From Hyphomicrobiales bacterium (lineage in GTDB: Bacteria; Pseudomonadota; Alphaproteobacteria; Rhizobiales; Rhizobiaceae), in contig UCNE01000008.1 of the NCBI GenBank assembly GCA_900473685.1, positions 186,001 through 250,000 on the forward strand: a stretch of DNA of 64,000 nucleotides. Reading direction: 5' to 3'. The position numbers and the translations under genes were made by a program. Position 1 is the first letter of the stretch. Every line of letters starts with the position of its first letter. Of the stretch, positions 49,446-58,525 are shown one piece after another. Below the pieces are notes generated by a model. The model was not told the DNA's origin, made no database searches, and saw nothing but the letters and a program-made list of their open reading frames with translations.

Positions 49446-49501
49446 GAAAACTTCCCGTTCTCCGCTCAGCCTTCGCCGAGCTTAGTTCAGTTTTTTGTGC
49501 A

Positions 49502-49521
49502 TCGCAACATTCATGTTGCGA
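49502..49521. repeat. Palindrome between exoK and exoL
   Basis: TCGCAACAT-TC-ATGTTGCGA has perfect 9-bp arms around 2 bp. It lies 14 bp after the exoK stop and 57 bp before the exoL start, in an otherwise tightly packed operon. Confidence 0.6.
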
Positions 49522-49534
49522 ATGCTAATAAGCG

Positions 49535-50317
49535 TCAATCGAGCGTGCAGGTGAGGGATTCCGGAAACAGGCATTTTTCGCCGGGAGCCGTGTAGGCCAC
49601 GCGGTCGATCTGCATCTTTGCCGGGCTCGTGTAGTCGAACTTGCCCATCCAGTCGCTCAGGGTATCGGTCCCCCAGAGGCTGAAGAAAATCTTCTGGTCG
49701 TTGACCGGGATCTTCGCGGGGTCCGTGACCTCCTGCACCAGCTTGCCGTTCAGGTAGTAGCGCAGCCTGTCCTTTTCCCAGACGAAGGCATAGTCGTTGA
49801 AACCGGCATTGGCGCCACCTGCGACATCGACAAGCTTCTCGTTGCCGCCCTTCGCCGAAATGTACTGGTTGACCTGAACCTGGCCGGGATCCTTACCCAG
49901 AACCTCGAAATCGATCTCGTCATGCGGCTTCTTGTCGGTCGGGCCGATATAGGTGAAGAAAGCCGAGTTTAGTCCGGAACCATCAGCCGTCTTGATGCGC
50001 GCCTCATAGGTGCCGTAGCCGAAGCGTTTGTGGGTCTGGATCTCGCCGCAGGCATAGTCGCGCTTACCGGTTTTGCGCGCCTCGAAGGTGAGTTCGAGCA
50101 CGCCGTTTTCGACCGCAACCTGGTCCTTCGACCACGTGCAGTTCTGATGGGCGCCATTGTCCCAGCCGTCCGAAATGTACCAGACCTTGCGGTTGATCCC
50201 GTCGAAATTGTCGACGAAGGAGGCGCCTGCGTTTGCGCCCTGCGCAAGGGCCGATGCCGGAACGGCAGCGGAAAATGCTGAAAGGACGAGAAGCAGTCTT
50301 GAGGTCGATTGGGTCAT
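49535..50317 (-). CDS. exoK: Secreted endo-beta-1,3-1,4-glucanase ExoK
   Basis: About 260 aa GH16 enzyme. The signal peptide ends near SALAQG, and the catalytic motif is DEIDFEVLG with both Glu residues intact. ExoK trims nascent succinoglycan to low molecular weight forms outside the cell. The start overlaps the exoH stop. Confidence 0.94.
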   Translation of the reverse strand: MTQSTSRLLLVLSAFSAAVPASALAQGANAGASFVDNFDGINRKVWYISDGWDNGAHQNCTWSKDQVAVENGVLELTFEARKTGKRDYACGEIQTHKRFGYGTYEARIKTADGSGLNSAFFTYIGPTDKKPHDEIDFEVLGKDPGQVQVNQYISAKGGNEKLVDVAGGANAGFNDYAFVWEKDRLRYYLNGKLVQEVTDPAKIPVNDQKIFFSLWGTDTLSDWMGKFDYTSPAKMQIDRVAYTAPGEKCLFPESLTCTLD

Positions 50318-51459
50318 CGTGTTGCTTTTTCCTTTGCGGGTTCGGACCAGCTCTTCTGGTTTGTCCCGTTTTCCGGCATGCGCTGTGATGTGGAGCGGGA
50401 ACCACCCGCGCGGCTGCCGGTCAAAACGGCATGCAGCCTGGGCGTCAGGCGTTTAGCAACATTGTGCGAAACAATGAGGATGACGAGGGCGAGAACAGGC
50501 GTTGCGAAGTAGAACAGCGGATAAAGGCCAGGATGCGACGCGCGGTTCCAGATCATCCAGAATGCGACGAGCAAGGGGTAATGGGCGCAGAATATCCAGA
50601 AACTCAGGCCTTCGGAGCGGGAAAGCCGCTCTCCGAGGCTCGAGCGGACCAGCAGCGCCGAAATCGCCCAGGAGCCGACAATGCCGCAGATGGCCGTCAG
50701 GCTGCGCAGCATGTCGATCCACACCGGATAGTCCGGCCCGGTCCAGTAAAGCGCTGTCGCCAGCATCACGGCTGCCGTCAGAAACAGCGCGGATATCATC
50801 GCCGCATGTCGGTCGACTGCGCGGATGTCGAGGTGATGAAGGCTCGCATAGATGCCGCAGCTGAAGCCGAACAGGATCGATTTCTTCAGGAAGATACCGC
50901 TGGGGACCGGCAGCACGGCGTAGGCAAAGAAAATCGCCAGCACTGTCAGTGGATAGCGCTTGATCAGGATGCCGAGAACCGGCGCAAGCAGGATGCACAG
51001 GAGCAGGTCCCGCAGGAAGTAAAGCGGAACATTGACCGGCAGGTCCTCAATCGCAAAGGCAAGTGTCGCCAGTTCGCGCGGGCTCGCATTGATCGTGTCG
51101 GGGAGATAGCCAAAGCCGATGCCACCCATCTGTACCAGCACAACGAGCGCCAAAAAGGAAAGGCTCCAGATCACGAATGGCAGCAGAACAGTGCGCGCCT
51201 TGGAGCGGATGGTCTTGCCATAGTCGAAGGCGTCCAGCCCACGGCGAAACATGAGATATCCGGAAATAGCGCTCAGGCACGGCACGCCAACCCGAAACAG
51301 GCTGTCGCCGAGAAAGACCCTGATCCAGTCGACGAAGCCATTGGCGCCGAGGAACGGACTTGTCTGCGGATCGAAAGGAACGTGTACGAAGACAATTCCC
51401 GAGATGAGCAAGATGCGCATCAGATTGATCCGCGATGATATGTTCGCGTCGATAACCAA
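50314..51459 (-). CDS. exoH: Succinoglycan O-succinyltransferase ExoH
   Basis: About 381 aa acyltransferase-3 family inner-membrane protein with about ten hydrophobic segments, starting around SSRINLMRILLISGIVFVHV. ExoH adds succinyl groups to the repeat unit. The start is uncertain: a TTG at 51459 with AGGGG upstream gives the family N-terminus, and an ATG at 51423 is the alternative. The C-terminus is extended and charged. Confidence 0.9.
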   Translation of the reverse strand: MVIDANISSRINLMRILLISGIVFVHVPFDPQTSPFLGANGFVDWIRVFLGDSLFRVGVPCLSAISGYLMFRRGLDAFDYGKTIRSKARTVLLPFVIWSLSFLALVVLVQMGGIGFGYLPDTINASPRELATLAFAIEDLPVNVPLYFLRDLLLCILLAPVLGILIKRYPLTVLAIFFAYAVLPVPSGIFLKKSILFGFSCGIYASLHHLDIRAVDRHAAMISALFLTAAVMLATALYWTGPDYPVWIDMLRSLTAICGIVGSWAISALLVRSSLGERLSRSEGLSFWIFCAHYPLLVAFWMIWNRASHPGLYPLFYFATPVLALVILIVSHNVAKRLTPRLHAVLTGSRAGGSRSTSQRMPENGTNQKSWSEPAKEKATR

Positions 51460-51887
51460 GACGACATCCCCTGTCGGGCCACTTCCCCCGAAGTGGCGTT
51501 TCAACCAGAGCAGGCTTGAACCTGCATCTCGAAGATAGGGCAGTCTGTCTCGAGAAATATGGCACTGCAGCAGAAAAACGCATGCCAATGCTGCAATGCA
51601 CGCGATTTCTGCGCGGAAAATCCGGCCGCGAAAAATGCCAGGATTTTGATTGGAGACGCGAAAAAAACGCGTGGGGGTAGGGTGTTGAAGAATATCAGAA
51701 TATGATCATATGTCCGCCACGGCGGCGGTCAGAGGACGCAGAAAATAGTTTCGAAAATGCGCAATTCCACACGTCACGGTTTGTGAAATCATCATCCTCT
51801 CAGGCCGTCTGTCCCGAAATAAGGCGTCCGTGCAACTCCTCCGGCGTGTTTTGTAACAGTTCACGCCGGAGTGTCCTGGCCCAGGCT
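51460..51887. other. Gap at the expected position of exoI
   Basis: 428 bp between exoH and exoT on the minus strand. In S. meliloti exoI, a nuclease-like gene, lies here. No frame with a nuclease-like sequence or signal peptide was found, so exoI seems absent. The promoter of exoHKLAMONP may be here. Confidence 0.6.
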
Positions 51888-53345
51888 TCAGGCCCGTCTT
51901 TTTTTGACGAGCTGGTAGATTTTGGTGAGCAGCGGCCGTTCCGACAAGAGCACGAACACGGCATAGATCAGGCCACCGATCGCAGCGCCGGCGAGGATCT
52001 GCAGGATGGGGTTGGGCAGCAGAAAGCCGAAAGTATCGAGCAGGTACCGGACCGCCAGCGCCATCACCAGTGCCATCAGCATCGGGCGGCTGCTGATATA
52101 CAGGCCCTTGAAGAACGGCGTTCCATCCGCTTTGAAGACAGCCCAGGAATAACCGATCAGCGTGACGGCATTGACGATGCAAAGCCAGATCATCGCGTCG
52201 ATCAGGTTGCCGGTGCTGGCGCCATAGGCAACGGCGGCGCAGGTCACCACGGCGCGGATGATCGCCGACCAGAACAGCGCCCGGCCATGGCCGACACCCT
52301 TGAGATAGGGAATGAACGTGCTGCAGGGGGTGAGGATGCCCTTGGACAAAGCCAATAACCCAAGCACTGGCCAGGCATAGGCCCATTGTGGGCCGAACAG
52401 CACGCGCATCGCCGGTTCCGCCAGTGCCCACAGGCCAAACATCATCGGCGCCAGCAGCACCGTCGTTACCTGCGTCGAGAACATCAGTGCCTGCGAACGC
52501 CGTTCCTTGTCATCCATCATGCCGCTGAATGCTGGAAACAGAACGCCCATGACGGCAGACAGGACCACCTGGTTGGGGATGCTGGCAAACCGGTTGGCGG
52601 CCGAATAGGCGCCGGCGTCGGCAAGGCCGAGATAACGCGAGATGATCACCATCGGCGACTGGAAGGTGATGAAGTTGGCGACTTCCGATCCCATCATGCC
52701 GAGGCTGAAACGGCTTAGACCCAGAACCCGCCGGGGACGGAAGACGAAGCGCGGCATGTAATGCGAGACGGCATAAAGACCACAGAGACGCACCAGCGCC
52801 GAGACGAACAGCTGCGCCATCAAGGCCCATACGCCCCACCCCAAAAGGGCCAGAACGACGGCGACGATGGCGCCGAGCGATTCGGAAATCATGCTCCAGA
52901 CGGCGTCCTTGCTGAAATTCATCCGCCTTGCAAGCAAAGAATAGGCGACATCGCCGCCAAGCTGGATGGGGATGAGAAAGCTCATGATCTTCAGCAGGTA
53001 GGCGGCTTCCGGCGCGCCCAGAAGGGTCGCAAAGAAGTCCGCCCAGATGAAAAGGCCGAGCGCCATCAGGCAGGAAATCGCCAGATTTGCCCAGAAGACG
53101 GAGTGGACCGTCTCCATCTCTTCCTCGCGCTGGATCACCAGCGCCGAGGTCAGTCCGGCTCCGCCGATCATGGCCAGAAACTGCACGACGGTCAGCGCCA
53201 CGGCGACGGCACCGAACTCCTCCGGCGTCAGAATACGGGCCAAAATCGGCACGGTGACAAACTTAAGCCCGAATGTACTTGTCTTGGATAAAATGCTCCA
53301 ACCGACATTGCTCGTGACGGATTTGACGTTAACTGTAGGAGGCAT
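51888..53345 (-). CDS. exoT: Succinoglycan repeat-unit flippase ExoT
   Basis: About 485 aa polytopic membrane protein (about 12 to 14 helices) of the Wzx/MATE-like flippase group. VGWSILSKTSTFGLKFVTVP and ILARILTPEEFGAVAVAL are typical N-terminal segments. It moves the lipid-linked repeat across the inner membrane. It is divergent from exoW, 121 bp apart. Confidence 0.92.
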   Translation of the reverse strand: MPPTVNVKSVTSNVGWSILSKTSTFGLKFVTVPILARILTPEEFGAVAVALTVVQFLAMIGGAGLTSALVIQREEEMETVHSVFWANLAISCLMALGLFIWADFFATLLGAPEAAYLLKIMSFLIPIQLGGDVAYSLLARRMNFSKDAVWSMISESLGAIVAVVLALLGWGVWALMAQLFVSALVRLCGLYAVSHYMPRFVFRPRRVLGLSRFSLGMMGSEVANFITFQSPMVIISRYLGLADAGAYSAANRFASIPNQVVLSAVMGVLFPAFSGMMDDKERRSQALMFSTQVTTVLLAPMMFGLWALAEPAMRVLFGPQWAYAWPVLGLLALSKGILTPCSTFIPYLKGVGHGRALFWSAIIRAVVTCAAVAYGASTGNLIDAMIWLCIVNAVTLIGYSWAVFKADGTPFFKGLYISSRPMLMALVMALAVRYLLDTFGFLLPNPILQILAGAAIGGLIYAVFVLLSERPLLTKIYQLVKKRRA

Positions 53346-53466
53346 GGCGTAAATCCTGTGTGGCGATGGGGAGGATCAAGGACAGAGGAGACGCGCTAGA
53401 CACGCAGTCGCAGCCTGATGGGAGGAACCAGGAAGCACCTTCTAGGAAAACCGTAGGGGCAAAAAG

Positions 53467-54426
53467 ATGGCGAAGTTTACAGTTGTTATTCCGTACTACC
53501 AGAAACAGGCAGGAATTCTGCACCGGGCCTTGGGCTCCGTCTTCGCGCAGACCTACCAGGATTTTGATGTCGTCATCGTCGACGACCAGTCGCCATTCCC
53601 GATCGAAACCGATCTTGAAGCCTTGAGCGACGAACAGCGGTCGCGCATCCGCGTCATCAAGCAGCCGAATGCCGGTCCGGGCGGCGCGCGCAATACGGGT
53701 CTTAACAATGTCCCGGCGCAAACCGATTTTGTTGCGTTCCTTGATTCCGACGACCTGTGGACGCCGGACCACCTGCAGAATGCCCAGGTGACGATGACCC
53801 GCTTTTCGGCCGACTGCTATTGGGCGTCGATTACCGGCGGCGATGCCTTCTACTATCATTTCGACATGGCCGAACTGGAAAAGACCGAAAAGGTCACGCG
53901 CCTTTCCGAGAAGCCGCTGGTTCTGGAAGTGCCCGAGTTTTCGCAGGTGATGCTGCGCAACTGGAGCTTTCTCCACCTGTCCTGCATGGTGATCGGACGA
54001 AAGCTGTTCGAGACGGTACGCTTCGAAGCGGAGTTGCGGCTCGCGGCAGAGGATGTGCTGTTCTTCTGTGACTGCGCCATCGCGGCCAGCCGCATCGTCC
54101 TGTGCAACGAACCGGGCGCCGTGCGGGGTGAGGGGATCAACATCTTCCACAGCATCGATAGCGATTCTCCGCAATTCCTGTCGCAGCAGTTCAATACCTG
54201 GGTTGCACTCGACACGCTGGAAGGGCGCTTTTCCCGCAAGCCGGCGGAAATCGCTTCCATTCATTCTTACAAGCATACTGCGCGCCGGCAGGCCCTGTGG
54301 AGCCAGGCCCGGCTGATCAAGCGGCGGAAGATGCCGCAGTTCAATCTGCTGGCCCGTTGGGTCTGGCGTGATCCGAAGTTGCTGCAGAGTGCGCTTCAGC
54401 TTGCCGTCGGCAAGTTATCACGATAG
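53467..54426 (+). CDS. exoW: Succinoglycan glucosyltransferase ExoW
   Basis: About 319 aa GT2 enzyme with VVIPYYQKQAGILHRAL, VIVDDQSP, GGARNTGLN and FLDSDDLWTPDHL. ExoW adds the seventh sugar. It starts 9 bp after a G-rich site and is co-directional with exoV. Confidence 0.92.
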   Translation: MAKFTVVIPYYQKQAGILHRALGSVFAQTYQDFDVVIVDDQSPFPIETDLEALSDEQRSRIRVIKQPNAGPGGARNTGLNNVPAQTDFVAFLDSDDLWTPDHLQNAQVTMTRFSADCYWASITGGDAFYYHFDMAELEKTEKVTRLSEKPLVLEVPEFSQVMLRNWSFLHLSCMVIGRKLFETVRFEAELRLAAEDVLFFCDCAIAASRIVLCNEPGAVRGEGINIFHSIDSDSPQFLSQQFNTWVALDTLEGRFSRKPAEIASIHSYKHTARRQALWSQARLIKRRKMPQFNLLARWVWRDPKLLQSALQLAVGKLSR

Positions 54427-54528
54427 CCTTCGCAGGTGCAGCATTTTTTGCTGCGGCCATTGAGGCGCGTGACGGCATTGCCTGTCACGCGCAAAAAGTA
54501 CCCTGAGCAACGCATGAAGGAGACGGGC

Positions 54529-55479
54529 ATGGACCCTTACTACTGGGAATCCGCACACGGAAATTTCGGCGACGATCTTAATCTGTGGCTCTGGGATTTC
54601 CTGATCCCGGGATTCCGCGATGTTCATCGCGAAACACTTCTCGTCGGGGTCGGAACGGTGCTGAACCGCGCGCTCTTGCCGGAGGGGCGGCACAAGCTGG
54701 TGCTCGGCAGCGGGTTTGGTTACGGCGCCCTGCCGGACATGAGCAACAGTGCGGAATGGGACATCCGCTGCGTTCGCGGGCCGTTGACGGCGCAGAAGGT
54801 CGGCGTCGATCCCAAGCTCGGGATTATCGACCCGGCGGTCATGGTTGCCGAGATGCCCGAGTTCAAAGGCCTGCCGAAGAAATACAAGAAAAGCTTCGTG
54901 CCGCATTGGGAATCGGCAATTGCCGGCATGTGGCCTGCCGTCTGCCAGATCGTCGGCCTGCACTATATCGACCCGCGCGGCGACGCCAAGGATGTCATCC
55001 GCGAGATCGCCCAGTCGGAAATGATCGTTGCGGAATCGATGCACGGCGCCATTCTTGCCGATGCTTTCCGCGTTCCCTGGCTGGCGGTGTCGACGTCCAA
55101 CAGCATCAACAGCTTCAAGTGGAACGATTGGGCCCACACCGTCGGTGTCACGTATCGCCCGCGGCATGTTCCGGTGTCGAGCCGGGCAGAGGCCATCATC
55201 AAGGGGGCGAAGTTCTGGGGCGTCGATTTCGATGCGCACCAGCCGGCGCTCGATGATCCGAACAAGCGCCAGATTGATGAAAGCATCATGGTTGCAGTCC
55301 GTGCTCCCAAGCAGACCTCATTGCGGGTTGCTGCCAAGCAATTGCTGGCTGCCCCCTCGGCGCTGTCACTGTGGCAAGCGGCGCGCGCCGCGCCGCAACT
55401 GAGTGCCGATCACGCCCTTGTGGAGCGTAAGGAGCGCTTTCTCGATGTTATCGCCGGCGTGCGCCGCGACTATTTCTAG
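54529..55479 (+). CDS. exoV: Succinoglycan ketal pyruvyltransferase ExoV
   Basis: About 316 aa. It adds the pyruvyl ketal to the terminal sugar. GNFGDDLNLWLWDF and SMHGAILADAFRVPW are the conserved blocks of the polysaccharide pyruvyltransferase family. The ATG at 54529 has AAGGAG 6 nt upstream, so the longer reading from 54436 is not needed. Confidence 0.94.
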   Translation: MDPYYWESAHGNFGDDLNLWLWDFLIPGFRDVHRETLLVGVGTVLNRALLPEGRHKLVLGSGFGYGALPDMSNSAEWDIRCVRGPLTAQKVGVDPKLGIIDPAVMVAEMPEFKGLPKKYKKSFVPHWESAIAGMWPAVCQIVGLHYIDPRGDAKDVIREIAQSEMIVAESMHGAILADAFRVPWLAVSTSNSINSFKWNDWAHTVGVTYRPRHVPVSSRAEAIIKGAKFWGVDFDAHQPALDDPNKRQIDESIMVAVRAPKQTSLRVAAKQLLAAPSALSLWQAARAAPQLSADHALVERKERFLDVIAGVRRDYF

Positions 55480-55512
55480 ATCACGGGCACCATTGCGGCC
55501 GCCATCAACAGC

Positions 55513-56526
55513 CTATCGGGCAGCGGATGGCGGTTGCAGCAGATAGCGCAAGCCGCCCGATCCGCCCAGCGCAACCGGGGCCGCGTCGGACTGGCGGCGA
55601 AAACGGTCCGTCTTGTCGGCGAAGATCCCGGAAGCGATGGCCGGAATGGCCGCCGGATTGCCAAGCGCGTGGAACAGCGCGGCTCTTGAACCGGATTGCC
55701 GCTTGATATCGAGAAATTCCCGAAGCTCGTATCGTCCCCGGATGTGATGTTCGTGGCGGGCAATCAGCGCGCGTGCCTGCGGCGGTAAATCGCTCTGGGC
55801 AAGAATTGACCTGTCGGCTTCATAAAGCCGCTTCAGGTCGGCCGTGCGGTGGCTGCTGCTGAGGGAATCGCCGCGCACAACGGCACCGTAGCCACAGCTG
55901 TGGATGATCTTGTAGCGCGCGCCCCTGGTCAGCGCCCGGGCATACAGATCGTAATCCTCGCCCAGGCGCAGGTTTTCCTGATAGCGGAGGCGGTGTGTAT
56001 CGAGAAAATCGCGCCGCATCAGCGGTTTCAGGAAGCCGATCTCGCCCCGCCGGACGCCGCGCTTGGAGATATTGCCCTTGATGAACTCGCCGAGGGTGAG
56101 AATACGCGGGGCTGCCGGAAAGGCCTCAACGGCAAGCTGCGCGTCGTCTGCCGCCGCCTCATCGACAAACGCGATGTTGTCGGCAATGAAATCCCAATCC
56201 GTCTGGGCCAGGAGGTTTCTCAAGCGCCCGGGAAAGAAGAAATCATCGGCATCGAGGATCGCCAGTACTGGGGATTTCGAGATTGAAATGGCATGGTTGC
56301 GGGCGGCGGCAGGCCCTCTGTTGGCCTCGAACCGGGCGATAGTCAGCCGGCCACTGCCATCGTCCGCCTTTCGCGAGGCATCGCCGGTGCCGTCAGTCGA
56401 ACCATCGTCGACGACCACCACCTCGGCTGTTTCAGGCTCTCTCAGTGCCGAGATGACGGCTCGCCCGATCGTTTCGGCCGCGTTCTTCGCGGCGATGATG
56501 ACGCAGACGTCTGCATTCGGTTTCAT
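55513..56526 (-). CDS. exoU: Succinoglycan glucosyltransferase ExoU
   Basis: About 337 aa GT2 enzyme with VIIAAKNAAETIGRAV, VVVDDGSTDGTG, GPAAARNHA and ILDADDFFFPGRL. ExoU adds the sixth sugar. It converges on exoV with 33 bp between stops. Confidence 0.92.
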   Translation of the reverse strand: MKPNADVCVIIAAKNAAETIGRAVISALREPETAEVVVVDDGSTDGTGDASRKADDGSGRLTIARFEANRGPAAARNHAISISKSPVLAILDADDFFFPGRLRNLLAQTDWDFIADNIAFVDEAAADDAQLAVEAFPAAPRILTLGEFIKGNISKRGVRRGEIGFLKPLMRRDFLDTHRLRYQENLRLGEDYDLYARALTRGARYKIIHSCGYGAVVRGDSLSSSHRTADLKRLYEADRSILAQSDLPPQARALIARHEHHIRGRYELREFLDIKRQSGSRAALFHALGNPAAIPAIASGIFADKTDRFRRQSDAAPVALGGSGGLRYLLQPPSAAR

Positions 56527-56676
56527 GATCGCATTCCTTCATCGCTGTCGGGCCGAACCTAGGTCGGGTTTGGACACGCGGCAAGGCGCGATGTTGCAGA
56601 TGCGAAGAAATAGGGGGTAGGCAGACGCGAAACTCAGCCGTCATCGGCGAAGGCGCAGCGACGGTCCAGCGGTTAC

Positions 56677-56964
56677 TCAGGAATTGAAATGGCGAGGGTT
56701 GTTCGGCACGCGGATCGTTTTGGCGTCCTTGTCGTCACTGGAAGCGGCAGACCCAGGCGACTGACGCTGCGCAGTGTTGCGGCGGTCCCGGCCTTCCTTG
56801 GCCACCAGAAACAGCACGGCGATGAAATATCCGGCTTGCACAAGCACCGCGCAAACCAGCGTCTGCCATGCCGTCGTCCAGGCAGAGCCTGTCAGGATGA
56901 AGGTCACAATGGCAAAAACGGCGAGCGCTCCGATCATGCTGATGAAAACACGCGGCGCAAACAT
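56677..56964 (-). CDS. exoX: Exopolysaccharide production repressor ExoX
   Basis: About 95 aa small inner-membrane protein. Two hydrophobic segments (VFISMIGALAVFAIVTFIL and QTLVCAVLVQAGYFIAVLFL) are followed by a charged cytoplasmic tail. ExoX lowers succinoglycan synthesis, probably by acting on ExoY. GAGG 8 nt before the ATG at 56964 fixes the start. It is divergent from exoY. Confidence 0.93.
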   Translation of the reverse strand: MFAPRVFISMIGALAVFAIVTFILTGSAWTTAWQTLVCAVLVQAGYFIAVLFLVAKEGRDRRNTAQRQSPGSAASSDDKDAKTIRVPNNPRHFNS

Positions 56965-57344
56965 CAAAACGTCCTCAATATTATGTCTTGATCTGCAAAC
57001 ATCATTGAAAAATCCACCTTCTCCTCTTAGGCGATCATTAACATATCGAACATGCTTTGCGGCTTCAATCGCTCGGAGCATTCTGCTTCATTACATTTAC
57101 GTCATTTAACGTGAGAATTCTTAGCCTGCATTTAAAATCATCTATCGATTGCCCGGCAATCGTGATGTTTTTGGTGCGATGCAGTGCCAAATCCCCCGGA
57201 TCGTGCTGGATCTCGACGCGGGAAGTGCCGTTAACAGGATTTTGCCACATTTAGGGATGTATCGCCATGCCTGATGCAATCAGGAGGCGTTATTCGTCGG
57301 GCGCCTATCCCCTGGCGGTGAATTGGTTCGTCTTGTTAATCAAC

Positions 57345-57357
57345 TTTTGTTACAAAA
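57345..57357. promoter_or_regulatory. Operator-like palindrome upstream of exoY
   Basis: TTTTGTTACAAAA has perfect 6-bp arms around one base, in the AT-rich part of the exoX-exoY region. The binding protein is not known. Confidence 0.4.
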
Positions 57358-57380
57358 TTAGCATATACGAATATATTGCG

Positions 57381-57410
57381 TTGCAGTGCAAAAATAATGC
57401 TGCACTGCAA
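57381..57410. repeat. Inverted repeat upstream of exoY
   Basis: TTGCAGTGCA (57381-57390) and TGCACTGCAA (57401-57410) are perfect 10-bp arms with a 10-bp spacer, one helical turn apart plus a half. The geometry suits a dimeric DNA-binding protein. It lies about 360 bp before exoY. Confidence 0.6.
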
Positions 57411-57768
57411 TATTTTGACCGAAAGGGAAACGATTTTCGTATTCCTTGCGACAAATGAAAGCTTTCAAATATCGTAGTCGCCACGTTTATGTCCGCAAAA
57501 GGCATAAGCAGCGTAAACAACTTATAGTTTTCAAGAAAAATCACGGATTGTCAGAATTTACACTATATCCGAACGTATATTAGCTGTTTCTTTGTGAATT
57601 GGAAAAAGCGGCCTCAATTTTTAACTTGGCCGCATTTCACTTGTGCGGCGGCATCATCCCGAAAGCTGCCTTTAAAAATCAAAATCTCGCTCTACACTCC
57701 CAGATGCAATCAAACCCAGTGCCCGCTGGGAACCCGACCAATCGCCAACCCGAATGGAGTTTTCTCCC

Positions 57769-58449
57769 ATGAAGTCTGCGACTCGATCGGCAAACTCGCC
57801 GTATTTTACGACCATCGAATCCGGGGGACACCGGCCGATAGGGGGAATATCAAAAAGGGGTTTCGATATCTTCGCCGCGTCAATGGCGCTCATCGTCTTC
57901 AGCCCGCTGTTTCTGTTGCTGATGGCGCTCGTGAAGTTCTCCGATGGCGGCAAGGTGTTTTATGGACACCGCCGTGTCGGTCATAATGGCCGCTACTTCC
58001 ATTGCCTCAAGTTCCGGACGATGGCGCCGGACGCCGACAAGATTTTGCAGGAGCATCTGCATAAAAATCCCAAGGCCTATGAGGAATGGCAGGCAACCCG
58101 CAAGCTGCAGGACGACCCGCGTGTTACCGTCGTCGGCAGTGTTCTGCGCAAGCTGAGCCTCGATGAACTGCCGCAGCTGCTCAACATCATCCGCGGCGAA
58201 ATGAGTGTCGTCGGCCCACGTCCCGTCGTTGAAGACGAACTTGAGCTTTATGAACACTCCGCCGTCTTCTATCTGAGGTCGCGCCCCGGTCTGACTGGCC
58301 TCTGGCAGGTGAGCGGCCGCAACGACGTATCCTATGCCGCCCGTATCGCCTTCGATACGCATTATGTGACCAACTGGTCGCTGTTCAACGATGTGGTCAT
58401 CGTTGCCAAGACAATTCCTGCTGTCTGCCTTTCTAAGGGCAGTTACTGA
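57769..58449 (+). CDS. exoY: Undecaprenyl-phosphate galactose phosphotransferase ExoY
   Basis: About 226 aa sugar-phosphate transferase starting succinoglycan synthesis on the lipid carrier. A single N-terminal membrane helix ([20 protein letters not shown]) is followed by [32 protein letters not shown] and GPRPV. The ATG at 57769 has GGAG 9 nt upstream. Confidence 0.95.
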   Translation: MKSATRSANSPYFTTIESGGHRPIGGISKRGFDIFAASMALIVFSPLFLLLMALVKFSDGGKVFYGHRRVGHNGRYFHCLKFRTMAPDADKILQEHLHKNPKAYEEWQATRKLQDDPRVTVVGSVLRKLSLDELPQLLNIIRGEMSVVGPRPVVEDELELYEHSAVFYLRSRPGLTGLWQVSGRNDVSYAARIAFDTHYVTNWSLFNDVVIVAKTIPAVCLSKGSY

Positions 58450-58525
58450 GTCACAGTCACCAGCGTGAATATGCCGTTTCCGTCATAACGCCGGGATCGG
58501 CTTTGTTGTTAAGTAAGGAAGTTTC

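Larger units (their letters stand above)
56965..57768. promoter_or_regulatory. Long exoX-exoY regulatory region
   Basis: 804 bp of AT-rich DNA with no convincing gene. It holds the palindrome TTTTGTTACAAAA (57345-57357), the inverted repeat at 57381-57410 and a small hairpin near 57630-57652. This is the place where several regulators of succinoglycan are expected to act. Confidence 0.7.

Noticed and set aside
50431-51438. Open frame of 335 codons opposite exoH
   Set aside because: Charged, Gln/Arg/Asp-rich sequence that is the complement of membrane codons; exoH is the real gene.
51702-51887. Possible exoI remnant between exoH and exoT
   Set aside because: No frame shows a signal peptide or nuclease-like motifs, so nothing supports a remnant.
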